This document shows positions 52,990-63,662 of a stretch of 64,000 nucleotides of DNA, piece after piece (positions within the stretch are counted from its first letter, which is position 1; each line of letters begins with the position of its first letter). The DNA is from Cladorhizidae sp. MBARI D1340-BT2 (taxonomy: Eukaryota; Porifera; Demospongiae; Poecilosclerida; Cladorhizidae), in contig JAQNBH010000009.1 in NCBI GenBank assembly GCA_028752905.1, positions 25,962,370 through 26,026,369 of the forward strand, given 5' to 3'. A program made the translations under genes and the position numbers. Under the pieces are notes generated by a model that was not told the DNA's origin, ran no database searches, and worked only from the letters and a program-made list of their open reading frames with translations.

Positions 52990-54920
52990 TAAGTGATGTG
53001 CATATTTAGAGATTATTGTTGTGAATTTCCCACCAGCCAGGTTAATGTGAAAAGGCTTTAGGAATACACAGCTTAACTTTACTATACATTTATGTCTCTC
53101 ATCTCTGACTGTCCTTACTTTATATTAGGTGAGTTACAGTATTCTATGGCTAGGATGTGACAAGATTTTACTAATTGCTAAACTTCAATTTATTTGAACA
53201 TGTCCCTCTGGCTCTATGTGTCCAATCTACTTCATGAAACTATCATAGGAGGTGAGTTATAATATGCTGTCTAGGATGACAAGTTTTGACTGCTCTAATA
53301 AATCTGAACATGTCTGCCAGCTCTCTGTGTCCAACTTACTGATGTTATTTCAACATAGTTTGATAGTGCTAGAGTATTGCAAGAACTAAAGTCTATTCAC
53401 CTTGAATTGCAGTGGAAGTAATATGCCCAATCATGTACTGAGCAGCAAGATAAAAGTCACTAGAAGCATGTGTGTAAAAGGGCATGAAATATCCACTGAT
53501 TGAGCTAACTAATGTGTAATAAAATATCTAAACATTAAATATATTTTATTTGCCATCATGCACTAAGCCGCACCAAAGGTGGAGAAATGGTTAAAGTCAG
53601 ATAAACACCTGTCTGTTGCTTTACAGCAGCTGTCAGAAGTTTTATCTGATTATGTATAGTCCTAGCTTGTGCTAAAAAGCTCAGTTGGTCTTTAAGCTGC
53701 TTACACCAGTTTTTTCTGACCTTTACCCCCTGCACCCTTGTTGCTATTGCCTGTGGTTAGGGAAGTGAAGTAACAGGTGATTAGTTGCAGCTGGAGCAAA
53801 GTGCATGCATGTGTATATGGACACAATTCTTGATTTAGTAGTTTACTGGTTGCTATGGCTCTCCTCTCCATTATCAATTCTACCCAACCTCATCTAGCAT
53901 CCCTGTTTATCATGCTACATCTGTGTATCCAGTTGCTTAGTGCCTCTACCTTATCATCCTGCATATCTCTGTTAAGGACTTCTTACTAAGTTGGTTTGAG
54001 AGACATCTCCCTGGCCCAGCTAGTTCTGAGTGGTGATCTTGCTTGTAGAGTAAATGTTAAACTAACAGTTGACCCCTCCATATCTGATGATGCTTACATT
54101 TTGTAAGAATAATTCCATCTCAGCTTAAGTGTTGAAATCTAATAAATTTTTTTTATGTATGTAATCGTCTCATTTAACATGGTCTTTGTTGGAGGATGGA
54201 AAATTATGCTCTCAATTTTGAATGTAATAACAAATTTCGTTTCGTTTACATATTTTCAAATTGGAACATTTGTCAAAATGTTTTGTAAGACATGTGCTAA
54301 AAACCAGATTTTTACCTGTAAATATGCAGAAGGCTACAGCATTATTATATTAAAACTTTATTTCTTGTTCTGGTTTATGTGAGTGGGCGGAAGAAGTGAT
54401 ACAAATATAAAACTTACTGACAATCACAAATTGTCATCATAAACAGTCTCTTCCTTACCTTTACTGCTGTCTCTGCAAGCCAATAACAGCTGTATAGGTA
54501 CCATGCTAGCCTGAAATCCCTCAGAATTCACTCTTGAGAATAAAATGAACTCCGATTTACAGTATTACTGTATCAGCATCTAGGATTGTTTGGTATTGTA
54601 GGTGCTAGCTAATATCAGGAGGGAAAGAGTTACCTGTAGATTTCTCCTGGCATGGTTGGGCATTACTAGGAGTATTAGTAGGAGCTAGCTGTCCTGACAC
54701 CAGTAAGGGTAGCATTACTTTTACTAGAGTATACAGGATCCAATCCAAAGATAACAATGTCAACTAACAGGTGGAGCATACTTAATCTCAATGGAAGCAA
54801 GTCTGTGTTCTACTCCGTAACTAGTGATCATTTATCAACAGACTTACTGCAGACTTACTTGAACAAGAATTGATGGTAAAATATTTACTAATAACCACGA
54901 GATCAGAATGCTCACTTGCA
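52990..54920. repeat. Local duplication blocks X, Y, Z, copy 2
   Basis: This copy keeps X (52990-53765), Y (53775-53950) and Z (54412-54920) close together. It gives the empty-site reference for the piggyBac insertion in copy 1. A signal-like start is again present (MALLSIINSTQPHLASLF near 53854). The sequence between Y and Z differs. Confidence 0.75.
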
Positions 54921-54954
54921 TACCATTGAGCTCAAGTGCACTGTCTCTGCGACA

Positions 54955-55228
54955 TCCATCCATGTGTCTGTCCTTACTTTATAGGAGGTGAGTTAAAGTA
55001 CTCTATGGCTAGGATGGCATGATTTGATCAACTTCAATTTATTTGAACATGTCTCTTGGCTCTGTGTATTCTATATCTAGGAAAACATGTGTTGACTGAT
55101 TGATCAATTATAATTTATTTGAACATGTGTCTTTGCTCTCCCTGTCCAACCTAATGAAACATAGTTTCATAGTTACAAACATTGCTACAATATTGCAAGA
55201 ACTAAAGTCTATTCACCTTGGCTTGCTG
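54955..55228. repeat. Partial third copy of block X
   Basis: GTCTGTCCTTACTTTATAGG, GGTGAGTTAAAGTACTCTATGG and GATCAACTTCAATTTATTTG match the start of both other X copies. Confidence 0.7.
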
Positions 55229-55417
55229 TGTAAGTTCGATGATCAATCATGCGCTGACCAGCAAGAAAATTTTCACTAGAAGAACATGGATGGAAATAAA
55301 ATGGTCTCATGTGACAGCTGCTTGGAATTGTTCCATGACACTTGTCAAACCATCCCTCAAGATGTGTGGAGTGATCCAGACTATAAATGGTGCTGTAGTC
55401 AATGTAGTCATAATTAA
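55229..55417 (+). pseudogene. PHD finger fragment
   Basis: A 63-codon segment with one TAG encodes CKFDDQSCADQQENFH, a stop, KNMDGNKMVSCDSCLELFHD, TCQTIPQDVWSD and YKWCCSQCSHN before TAA. The MVxCDxC, FHxxC and WxCxxC spacing is that of a PHD finger, with Leu for the usual Trp before FH. The first Cys pair is incomplete. It belongs to a third copy of the local duplication, but the other two copies lost the motif. It resembles the Ginger PHD only in general pattern. Confidence 0.7.
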
Positions 55418-57122
55418 CACTGTAACTGTTCTATAAACATCTATTATATCAATGTATGGGACTGGGGTACTAAATATCCTGGCTTTGCATAGTTATAATC
55501 TATCTATTTATAAATATAACTGATTCAGATTGTATTTGTTATGATATAAATTGATCGATGCCAATGATTTCATAAGCCTCCAATGACAAGCAGGAGGTAT
55601 TGCTTGAGGCCATGACATTAATGTTGGACATCAATGTCAGAAGCTATGGTTATGCTGTGCCTTCCACCCTATAAAACACACTGTATTCAGACCCTTACTG
55701 TTAGTTTTTTAAGTCTCTCAAAGCTCATTGATTAGCCTGTCATGGCCATAAATTATGGTAAAAAATCCTGGTCGGGTCATGACAAATTTCACTTTTCTTC
55801 TCTCTTTAGAGAAGTCTGGTTTAAGGCTTGAGAGATTCTAACCTTATCTTATAAAGGGCATTCTTTTATTGGAACGGATTCAGAGAAGATCTACCAAGTA
55901 CATTTTGTCAGACTAGACTATAGCCCAGATTGAAGGCCCTCCATCCTCTTCCCTTGATCACAGAACCTCTAACATCAATGTGGACAACATTTGACATTTA
56001 GCAATTAGTTGAACTTGAGCTAGCTGATGCTTTCTGACTGTCCACTTGGGTACACTAATGCTAATGCTACTCATTGGAATCACAAAGATAGCCAAACTAA
56101 CTATTAAAAAAAAAAGAGTGAGAGAGAAGGGAGAGAAAAAAAACCCCGGGATTACAAATTTCCTAGGATATTAGGAATAGGGGTGCCAAATTTCCTGGCG
56201 GGATTCCATATTTCCTAGGATATCTGGAATGGGGGTGCAAATTTCCTGGGATGCCAGATTTCCTGTGACACCCACTCAGGCTAGGGTGGGGCTAGCTATT
56301 TCTTTCCTTCAGAATGCATTCCTGAGCATGCGATCATAATTGCTCTCCAATTCCCATAGTGCTCGAGTGACTATACTTCAGAAGGTCCGGCTCGGGTGAC
56401 TACTTCAGAAGATCGAATTTTCCTCAGCCCAGGTGACTATTCTTCACTGGATCCTTACTTTTTTTTCTTGTTTTTTTCTTTTTCTGCTTTTAATCGTGGA
56501 CTGTGACTAGGAAAAGAAAATGGGGAAAATGTCCGCCTTCAAAGGCTCATAACTTCTAAACCGTACCCCCTATGACAGTGCTTTTATTATCTTAGAGCTT
56601 TAAAATATTGGAGTTAGGTAGGGTTAGATAATACATACAGGTCGTAGTACTAAGTAGGCTCAAGTAGACATGTTTTTGGGGGGTAGGGCTACTCTTGGCA
56701 GACTTCATTACAAAACATCAAATTAACTACTAAAGTGGTTCTTGTTGTTCAATAAGCTTCAATGGGTGCAGTAAAACTTTGTAATTGGCCAACTAAGTGG
56801 CATTACATTTTTATGACAGTTTTTAGAGTAGTGGTCAGAATTTTTCATGAGGTACACTCATTCATTGTATTATAATTTGACCATTATTATATATTTGATT
56901 TTTCAAAATTAGAGTTTTATTGCACGGAAGAAAGGGCCAAAATACTGAAAGTTTGAGACCACAATTTTTTTTACAGAGGTAGGCACGCCAAGAAAAATAG
57001 AACAACAAATAAAAAAGAGAAAAAAATTGCAGGACTCTCAAGTTGAGGTTTGTTTTAGAACTTTATTACTAGTTGTCCAGACAAATTCTTGACTGTTCTT
57101 TCTTTTTGTCTCTTTAGGTCCT
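55418..57122. other. Gene-less stretch with short repeats
   Basis: At 56145-56280 a roughly 55-bp unit (AAATTTCCTAGGATATTAGG, AATAGGGGTGCC) repeats 2-3 times. At 56350-56450 a GTGACTATACTTCAGAAG unit repeats three times. The rest has no signal. Confidence 0.6.
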
Positions 57123-57757
57123 TTACATCACAGGGTCGATGTCCCGTAATCTGTGCAGGTTAGTAGTGGCAGACAAATAACTTGACAGAGCCTCCTTTTC
57201 AGAACACTTGCTCAGTATGTTGTGGTCCTGAAAGCTCAGTGGCAAAATAGACTGAACTCTTGAAGGTTGCTTCCCATGCCACAAACCGTTGCAGACATGA
57301 CGCTCCTGGTATTCATAGACCTATATTAACATATGCCAGACAAATTGTCACAAATGTCACAAGGCAACTAAATTCTCACATACATCTCTAGGTTCATCAG
57401 GTTTGTCTTGACAACCAGAGCACTCCCACAACGACACTGTCACGTCCTCACAGCCTCCACGAGACTCCGGTCCTTGATCAAGCGGAACTCTCCAGTGAAG
57501 TCAGCTCTCTCAGAACCAGACCCATAGAACTGCTCAGTATGCGCTGAAGTTGATGAGGACGTCCCAGAAGTTAATAGCATAAAAAGCGCTAGCCTACATT
57601 TTTCATTATTTGTCGACACAAGAATTGATGTCTCGCGAGCCGAGAGCCCTTCTTCAGAAGCGATCGCTTTGTCTGACTTGCTTGCTGTGGCATTCTGCAA
57701 CTCTTTCTGGGATCCCCAACAGGTGCGTTTCTTATGCCTAGCTTGCCTAAACTTCTT
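57123..57757 (-). CDS. Unrecognised spliced gene, last two exons
   Basis: The last exon (57320-57123) follows an AATATAG acceptor and encodes VYEYQERHVCNGLWHGKQPS, RVQSILPLSFQDHNILSKCS and ATTNLHRLRDIDPVM before TAA. A 63-bp intron with a GAT-GTATGTG donor separates it from an exon ending CEDVTVSLWECSGCQDKPDE, so the frame stays continuous across the junction. That exon begins after CACTTAG (57757). Its 5' part is open in another frame (RHKKRTCWGSQKELQNATAS), so either a further intron or a frameshift lies near 57500. Cys pairs (CSGC) suggest a small zinc-binding unit. Composition is richer in GC than the surroundings. No family is recognised. Confidence 0.4.
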
Positions 57758-58646
57758 CTAAGTGCCAGCTGAGCATGAACTTAGTTCGCGAGACATTCGA
57801 ATTTTTGTAGAATTGGCCGCCCAAATAAAAAGCGGCTGGCGTGCCTGCGTATATATACCTATTTTTTAATTTTAGGTTATCAAAAATCAATGTTTTATTA
57901 CATAGTTTCATATAATGTACAAGCTACTAAAAGTTCCAACACACCAACGAAACAACAGTAACAAAAAGACAGCAGTAAAAAAAAAAAAAAGCAAGACAAA
58001 AACCGCAAAAACCATAAACAACAACAATAAAAGTCCGAAATCAAGCGACACCATCCACTGCTGGAGAACGGATGGCCAACCTTCTTAGCCAAAGCCCGGC
58101 ATTACCATGCCAGAGGTTGATGGAGAGGCATTGAAAGAGATGGCAGATGGAATACCCAGAGACTGCATGCATACTGTGGTTTTGTTTGTTTTGCTGCTGT
58201 AAAAAAATATATAGCCCGGAGGTATGTGCAATGATGTGGAAAACATAGCCAGAAGAATGCGAAGGTTTGTTTGAAGTCGGGGTGGGGGGGATGGGGGGTG
58301 GGGGGTCAGGGGGGGTGCGGTCGCGAAGCTATGCAGGTGTCGTGCCATATTAGTCCCGCTGCCATATTTGTCCCGCTCAGAAAATGTTCGCGATAACGGG
58401 ACAAATATAGTGCCATATAGTGCCATAATTATTAGTCCCGCCTGCCATATTAGTCCCGCCTGTGCCATATTTCTCACCTGAGCTGCCATATTAGTCTTAC
58501 AGGTGGGTGTTTTGGGGGTTTAACCCCCCCCACCCACTTAAATTTATACAACTGCAACTTGACTCACCTTAGTAGTGATACCAAACCCCCCTTACTGATA
58601 CCCTAGATCTGCCCCTGTCAAATGCCTCATTGTCCCACCATATTAG
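57758..58646. other. Spacer with LTR-like CCATATTAGTC repeats
   Basis: Positions 58340-58500 carry about eight GCCATATTAGTCCCGCCT-like units. They resemble the 20-bp repeats at the end of the gypsy A/B LTRs (CCATATTAGTCTCACCTG). This may be a diverged LTR fragment. G-rich runs at 58278-58320 and poly-A at 57969 are also present. Confidence 0.45.
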
Positions 58647-59222
58647 TAGGTCCTGGCGGATTATGCTCGAATTTCTACATATTTTTCTTTCCTTTTATGC
58701 TCCTAATATTCACCAATTTTTCTTTTCATTCTACCTATTTTTCTTTCCTTTTATGAAATTATGCTCCTAATATTCCCTATTTTTCTTTTCAATATACCTC
58801 TTTTTCTCAATGCTTAGACAAACAATTGTTACATCATTTAAAAAGAGAATATAGGCAATCAAGGATTCAAGATTCGAGACATTTTAACAGTTACAATTAT
58901 CTATAGACTATAGTTGTACTGTAACATAACAGAAAGTTGTAAGTAATCCTTCAAAGAAGTTTCTTGCTTCGTAGAAAAGGTATTGCTCAAAATTGAGAAT
59001 GCACGTTCAGCTGCAGCTGACGAAGGCTGCACAAATAAGACTAATCTACATGTGTGAGTCCTGTTAGGCAATCTACCATTCTCCTCATGGCACTTCCACC
59101 ACTCAATGGGGTCTACGCTATCTAAAACATCCTCAGCTGCTGCAAGATATTCAGGTAACTCAGACTTTAAGCCATTAATCACTTCTGTATTCAAGAATAG
59201 GAAGACAGTAAGTGAATCAATA
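58647..59222 (-). mobile_element. hAT 3' end fused to gypsy gag
   Basis: The left terminus TAGGTCCTGGCGGATTATGC closely resembles the ends of the hAT at 1855-2823 and is followed by the same TTATGCTC subterminal motifs. The element reads to the left, and its transposase end reaches 59222, where sequence changes abruptly to gypsy gag. The other terminus is absent, so it is a fragment joined to gag, not a clean insertion. Confidence 0.75.
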
Positions 59223-59563
59223 TCAGCTGCAGTGCTGGGTTTCTTGTCAGACACAAACTGTGCTACATGTCTAGGCATAAGCTTCATTACAGTATCAACT
59301 GCACACAAATCATTTACCTGCTGGATTGTTTTGCAGCCTTCTGTCCATCGTATGGTGAGGACAGCACGACCCAACAGAGCCTCCCATCCTTCGTCTGGTT
59401 TCCGTTTGAGATTGTCCAATCTTTGTCGGTAAGCTTTTCTGGTCACATGGTAGAGTCGCAAGAGTGCTAGTTTGACTTGATCATAGTCTTCCTTTACATC
59501 CGGCTGCATTGCCAGATATACTCTGTTGGCATCCGGTCGGAATTCCGGAGCCAAATATCTCAT
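58901..59563 (-). pseudogene. Chimeric ORF: gypsy capsid fused in frame to hAT dimerisation domain
   Basis: One unbroken frame of 220 residues begins in the gypsy capsid (MRYLAPEFRPDANRVY, DEGWEALLGRAVL, MKLMPRHVAQFVSDKKPSTA). At residue about 114 it switches to hAT transposase (NTEVINGLKSELPEYLAAAE, VDPIEWWKC, LVLFVQPSSAAAERAFSILS, FSTKQETSLKDYLQLSVM). The hAT half is a complete dimerisation region. The first codon shown is Met by position only; the gag upstream has a stop at 59564-59566. Whether it is expressed is unknown. Confidence 0.85.
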
Positions 59564-59958
59564 CTAATCCTTCTTGAGGACCTTGTATGCAGCCATATGG
59601 CTCTCTAAAACGTTAAATAATCCAGGGGGTCTTCGTCTTCCTTCATTTCTCTGAACCGGGGTGCTTTGATTTGGCTGGGGGTAGGAACAGAGTCCGATTC
59701 TTCTATCCTGCCAGTACCCCCTCCGCTTATCACTGTCATCAGCAATCTTTCCCATCTCTGATCTCTTTTCTCCTCGGCTTCCGCTCGTTCGGTCGCCCGT
59801 CTTTTCTCGTCTTCCTTTTGCTTCTCTGACTAGAGTTTAAACATTCGGAGCATATCAGACATTGTCACTCTTTCCCCAATATCTTCTGAGTCCATTAGCG
59901 GTGAAGTACTCCGCCTTTCTCCTTCTGTAGTGTCCTTTGCCTTACTTCTGGTATCCAT
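59564..59958 (-). pseudogene. Gypsy B gag N-terminus
   Basis: From ATG near 59958 it encodes MDTRSKAKDTTEGERRSTSP and the same Arg/Glu-rich coil as gypsy A, with a stop near 59831. It then shifts frame (SQIKAPRFREMKEDEDPLDY) toward the capsid. In this copy the coil-to-capsid junction is better preserved than in A. Confidence 0.75.
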
Positions 59959-59998
59959 TCATGTCAAGGGTAGTAGCTATCACTCTAGTTAAAAAAAA

Positions 59999-60016
59999 AT
60001 CCCACCACTGCAACCA
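59999..60016 (-). promoter_or_regulatory. Primer-binding site, tRNA-Leu type (gypsy B)
   Basis: The minus strand reads TGGTTGCAGTGGTGGGAT, differing from the site in copy A at two positions, four bases inside the LTR. Confidence 0.75.
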
Positions 60017-60020
60017 GTTG

Positions 60021-60597
60021 TGACAGGACCAAATCTGATATTACCAACAGACTCTGAGCCAGTCACTAAGTGTTGGTATGCTGCCACCACTCTACCTTTA
60101 AGCTATACACTAGGCTAGCAAGGTTAAGTAGAGCAACCTTAATAATTCAATATAGGACACTTACAAGACTCAGCTAACTCCCAGAGCAGTAACAACTCCT
60201 CCCTTAACTAGGCTGGAGCCCCCACTTCTGGTTTCTGCCCATACATGGTAATCTTACACTCATCATCGACCTATGACATTTGCCCAACATAAACACATAA
60301 CACACAAACACACTAAGCTGCAGACCATATTATCAACACTTCCAATTCATAATTAGTTACTCACTACTGGGTTCACTCCACATCCATAGTTATGCATTGG
60401 GAACAGTCTTGTTTTTATGTCATCCTGCGTTAGCCAGGTTAACTATTCCATATTCATATTCCGTATTAGTCTCACCTGACATATTAGTATCACCTGACAT
60501 ATTACTCTCACCTGCCATATTAGTCACCTGCAGACACCTGCCATATTTGTCTCACCTGACATATTAGTCCCACCTGCCATATAAATCTCACCTGTCA
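60021..60597 (-). repeat. 5' LTR of gypsy B (577 bp)
   Basis: It has TGACAGG...CCTGTCA ends and is the inverted counterpart of 27639-28219, including the GGCAGGTGAGACTAATATG repeats at its start (60480-60597). Confidence 0.85.
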
Positions 60598-61210
60598 TAG
60601 CTGAATATGAATGTGTTGCGTGTGTATATATATAATACACATACACAAGCTATATATAAATTGGAGTAAAAACATGGGAGGAGTATCTAATATGGCAAGT
60701 AACTTGCCAACCCTCATTTCTCTCAGAAATTTGTTTTTGTTTTTTTATATTAAATTTTACTCTCTAGCTATAGAAATAAATTGTTTTAGCAACAAATCTA
60801 TCATCATGGGAGAAGTAATATGACAAGTGAGAATACTTGCCATTTACTATAATCACAATTAGATGAACAATTTTTCTTTTGTTTTGCTTCTCTGGATGAT
60901 GGAGTGATAGGAACAATTTTTCTTTTGTTTTGCTTCTCTGGATGATGGAGTGATAGAAGGACAGGGTCAGAGCATATATATGTGGTTCCTCAGCACCATC
61001 CTACAATTTAACTTGTGCAAAACTTGAATTAAACAATAAACATATTTCCAGGTCAACCATGATATCCTAGGAAGACCACCAGAAAGTTTAGGATCTCCCA
61101 GTATTTCACAGATTGGAGAAAACTAAGACAGTTTATTGCATGAAAATGAGACATTCATAATTACCCAGAAAAAAATCCCAACAAGAACAAACAGATTCAG
61201 TCTTAATTAT
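60598..61210. other. 3' flank of Ginger copy B
   Basis: Non-coding; inverted match to 27080-27638 plus a tandem duplication of about 48 bp at 60862-60960. Confidence 0.65.
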
Positions 61211-61676
61211 TTAAGTGGCACCCAATTCCCTGTCCCAACAACTGCCACATTTCCACTCCTCCTCCCGGTTGATGATGGCTGATGGTGGAATCTCTGTACA
61301 TGATTGTTGGAACCATTTACTAAACTTGCTGCACTGTGCCACTGTGAGGGCACAGTCATGGGGTTGTCTGCAAACACAGATCAATGGTTCCCTGAGAACA
61401 ATTTGAGCTTCTTGCTTGTGGCTTCTCGTCGGCATCCTTGAACAGGGAATAGTTTGATGTGATATGTCTGGAATGATCTCATCAGGTGGGACCGCATCTT
61501 TGTTTGATCAAATGTTATTGTTGATGGGTCCACACCATTGCATAATGCGGTTGCTACAGCAATGGCGAATAAACCACAGGCATCTCCAACCTGTTGATGC
61601 ATGTATGGTTGCTGTATGGTCAGGTGGCTTCCTTGATATAATTCCATCCATGCCAGGCATTTTAGTGTATCCAGTT
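61211..61676 (-). pseudogene. Ginger copy B: C-half of Ulp1-like protease and degenerate PHD
   Basis: The exon begins after TCATTGCAG (acceptor complement at 61677) and encodes the protease Cys motif QQVGDACGLFAIAVATAL and NGVDPSTITFDQTKMRSHL. A frameshift near 61400 leads into the PHD frame, ICVCRQPHDCALTVAQCSK, FSKWFQQSC and WKCGSC. Here the second Cys of CSKC is Phe and the zinc-binding His of WFHQSC is Gln, so the finger could not bind zinc normally. The catalytic Cys of the protease is kept. Confidence 0.8.
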
Positions 61677-61790
61677 CTGCAATGATCCAACAACAGTAAG
61701 AACAAACAAACGAAACAACTATTAATTGTTTGTCGTGTATAACTACTATTTATTTCACAAGAATTGATTGAATGGTAACACGTACTGTAC

Positions 61791-61921
61791 CTATTTTAGT
61801 GGGTTCGTTGTTGTACCATACGTGGGCATCTTGCCATTAATATTCAGCTGTGAATCATATTTAGGTGAAATTGACACTCTTGAAAGGCCCTGGTTCTTAA
61901 TGTGATGCTTGAGTTGAGATA
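61791..61921 (-). pseudogene. Ginger copy B: internal Ulp1 exon
   Basis: It is the inverted match of 26365-26496, with GCATAG acceptor and TAG-GTACAG donor. It encodes SQLKHHIKNQGLSRVSISP and is one base shorter than copy A, which changes the frame at its end. Confidence 0.65.
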
Positions 61922-62170
61922 CTATGCAAGTAAAAAATTGAGTATAGATTTCTAAGCTCACAACAGTAGTTATCAAGGAGCCCAATTTTTTAATCGAGAG
62001 GATTAAAATATAACAACACTGTTGGACCAATGACATTATTCAATTTCCAATGCATGTCATAAAAGTTGTTGGAAATTGACAACAGTTAATTCTTGATCCA
62101 CCTAATCAGAATGTGTAATTTTTTTTTAAAGTTTAGCATGTAAAATATTATCATTCAAGTTATTTCTTAC

Positions 62171-62918
62171 TGGTTCCTGCATAGAGGCTGTCATACACCC
62201 GCACAGTCCCCTTGGGCATTCCTATGCTGGACACACAGACCCAGTGGCCGCCAGTATTCATGATTTGGATATAATCCCAAACCGGAGTTCCAGTTATTGA
62301 GCCTCCACTTCCTGGTGCCACATACCCAATGGACTGGAAGCCACCCATCTTTGGAAACTGATTGCGAAGTAGATCCTGCGCCTCATCTATGTGTGTGTCC
62401 TCTAGCCATGCTTCAGACAGCAGAATTATTAAAAAGTCACCAGGAAATTTTCTGTAATGGACAGGTGGTTTGCAAGGCAAGGGTTTTCCAAGCATTCTAG
62501 GCACAACTTGTGTACCACTGGTTACAACACAGTCTGATGTTGGCTCACTAGAGAGAGGTGTGTTTCTATCAGGTGGTGGGAGGACTAGACTATCTTTCTT
62601 AGTCTGTCGAATGATTAGGCACTGCCTCTTATCTGGACTCCCAGGGGAGGAAGCTGTATCACTCAACTCATCAGATGGTCCAGGGTTGTTCGAACTGGTG
62701 TTGTGTGACTGGATGGAAGTTGGTATCTCATGTTGAACTGGTATCTCTCTAGTTAAGTAAGGCTTCAAGAGCCAGACATTAAACTTAACCTTCATAATGT
62801 TTTGGTTGTTATCCTGCAGTGTGCAGAGTCCTTTGGGTGAGACATGAACGATTACATAGGGTTCCAACCAGTCCTGCACCAGCCTGTCTCCTTTTCTGGA
62901 TACCTTCCTTGCATTCCT
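62171..62918 (-). CDS. Ginger copy B: GPY/F module and N-half of Ulp1-like protease
   Basis: This exon is open over its whole length (frame to 62160) and is the cleanest piece of the Ginger protein here. It starts RNARKVSRKGDRLVQDWLEP with YVIVHVSPKGLCTLQDNNQN, the GPY/F-like module, and LLKPYLTREIPVQHE. A Ser/Pro-rich linker of about 90 residues follows, then AWLEDTHIDEAQDLLRNQFP. The protease first half has QIMNTGGHWVCVSSIG (catalytic His) and GTVRVYDSLYAG (catalytic Asp). The donor is ACCA-GTAAG. Other exons of this copy carry breaks, so the full protein is probably not made. Confidence 0.75.
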
Positions 62919-63190
62919 CTTTTAAGGACATAATCATCTATGATGGTCAACAGGTTAATAATATAAAATTAAAAACATCCAGTAAAGGTCGAGCTATAGA
63001 TAAAAAATATATCACCAAAAACAGACAAGGACATTCTAACATTTATCAAAACTCGGAAATACATATATCCAGAAAATTTTATTATTCTTAGCCTTTCAAT
63101 TTTTTCTCAGAAACAACAATGGGACTCTAATTTGATTCAGCTTATATAAAGGCACACATTAAAGGTACACTTTAATTCATAAAAACATAC

Positions 63191-63288
63191 CTATTGCCGT
63201 TTGTAGCTTCTTTTTTGCTTGGAATCGAAATAAGCTTTATGCTTTGCTTTAGCTTCTTCAATTTTCAACCGTATCTTCTCATATGTAC
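63191..63288 (-). CDS. Ginger copy B: integrase C-terminal helix exon
   Basis: After an ACATAG acceptor it reads TYEKIRLKIEEAKAKHKAYF, DSKQKRSYKRQ and a GTATGT donor follows. The Lys/Ala/Glu helix with HKAYFDSK is the usual link between integrase core and GPY/F. Copy A has the same exon with small deletions. Confidence 0.65.
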
Positions 63289-63406
63289 CTATGTGATTAC
63301 AAAATAAAACAGATCTCTAACATGATTTTTGGGGAGTGCATCAAACATTTTCATTAAACTATTTGTCCACCATTTTTTGTTTTGTTACAAAAAAGTGTCA
63401 GCAATT

Positions 63407-63662
63407 TCATGTCATATATTTATGTTTGCCAGTCAGTTTTGTTCTTACATCTGCCACATGCTTCTCCAAATTATATTGTATGTCTTCAGGAGACATAGTG
63501 AGTGAGATGTTTTCATAGAGAAGCTCCTGCTCATTCTCATGTTCTGCAATATTGATGGCTATGGAACCCCTAGCTGTTCGGTAGAACATCAACACAAATG
63601 TCTGTTGCTTTGTTGAAGACTGGACACTTGTATTGATACCATAAGTTGTGGGGAGTACATAT
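63407..63662 (-). pseudogene. Ginger copy B: end of integrase core
   Basis: It starts after TATGTAG and encodes VLPTTYGINTSVQSSTKQQT, FVLMFYRTARGSIAIN and the acidic MSPEDIQYNLEKHVADV. It matches exon 5 of copy A with a few changes. The earlier core exons lie beyond the right window edge. The exon's donor is unclear. Confidence 0.7.

Noticed and set aside
58085..58489. 134-codon minus-strand open frame
   Set aside because: It runs through G-rich runs and CCATATTAGTC repeats; the Pro-rich and Ala/Gln parts reflect simple sequence.
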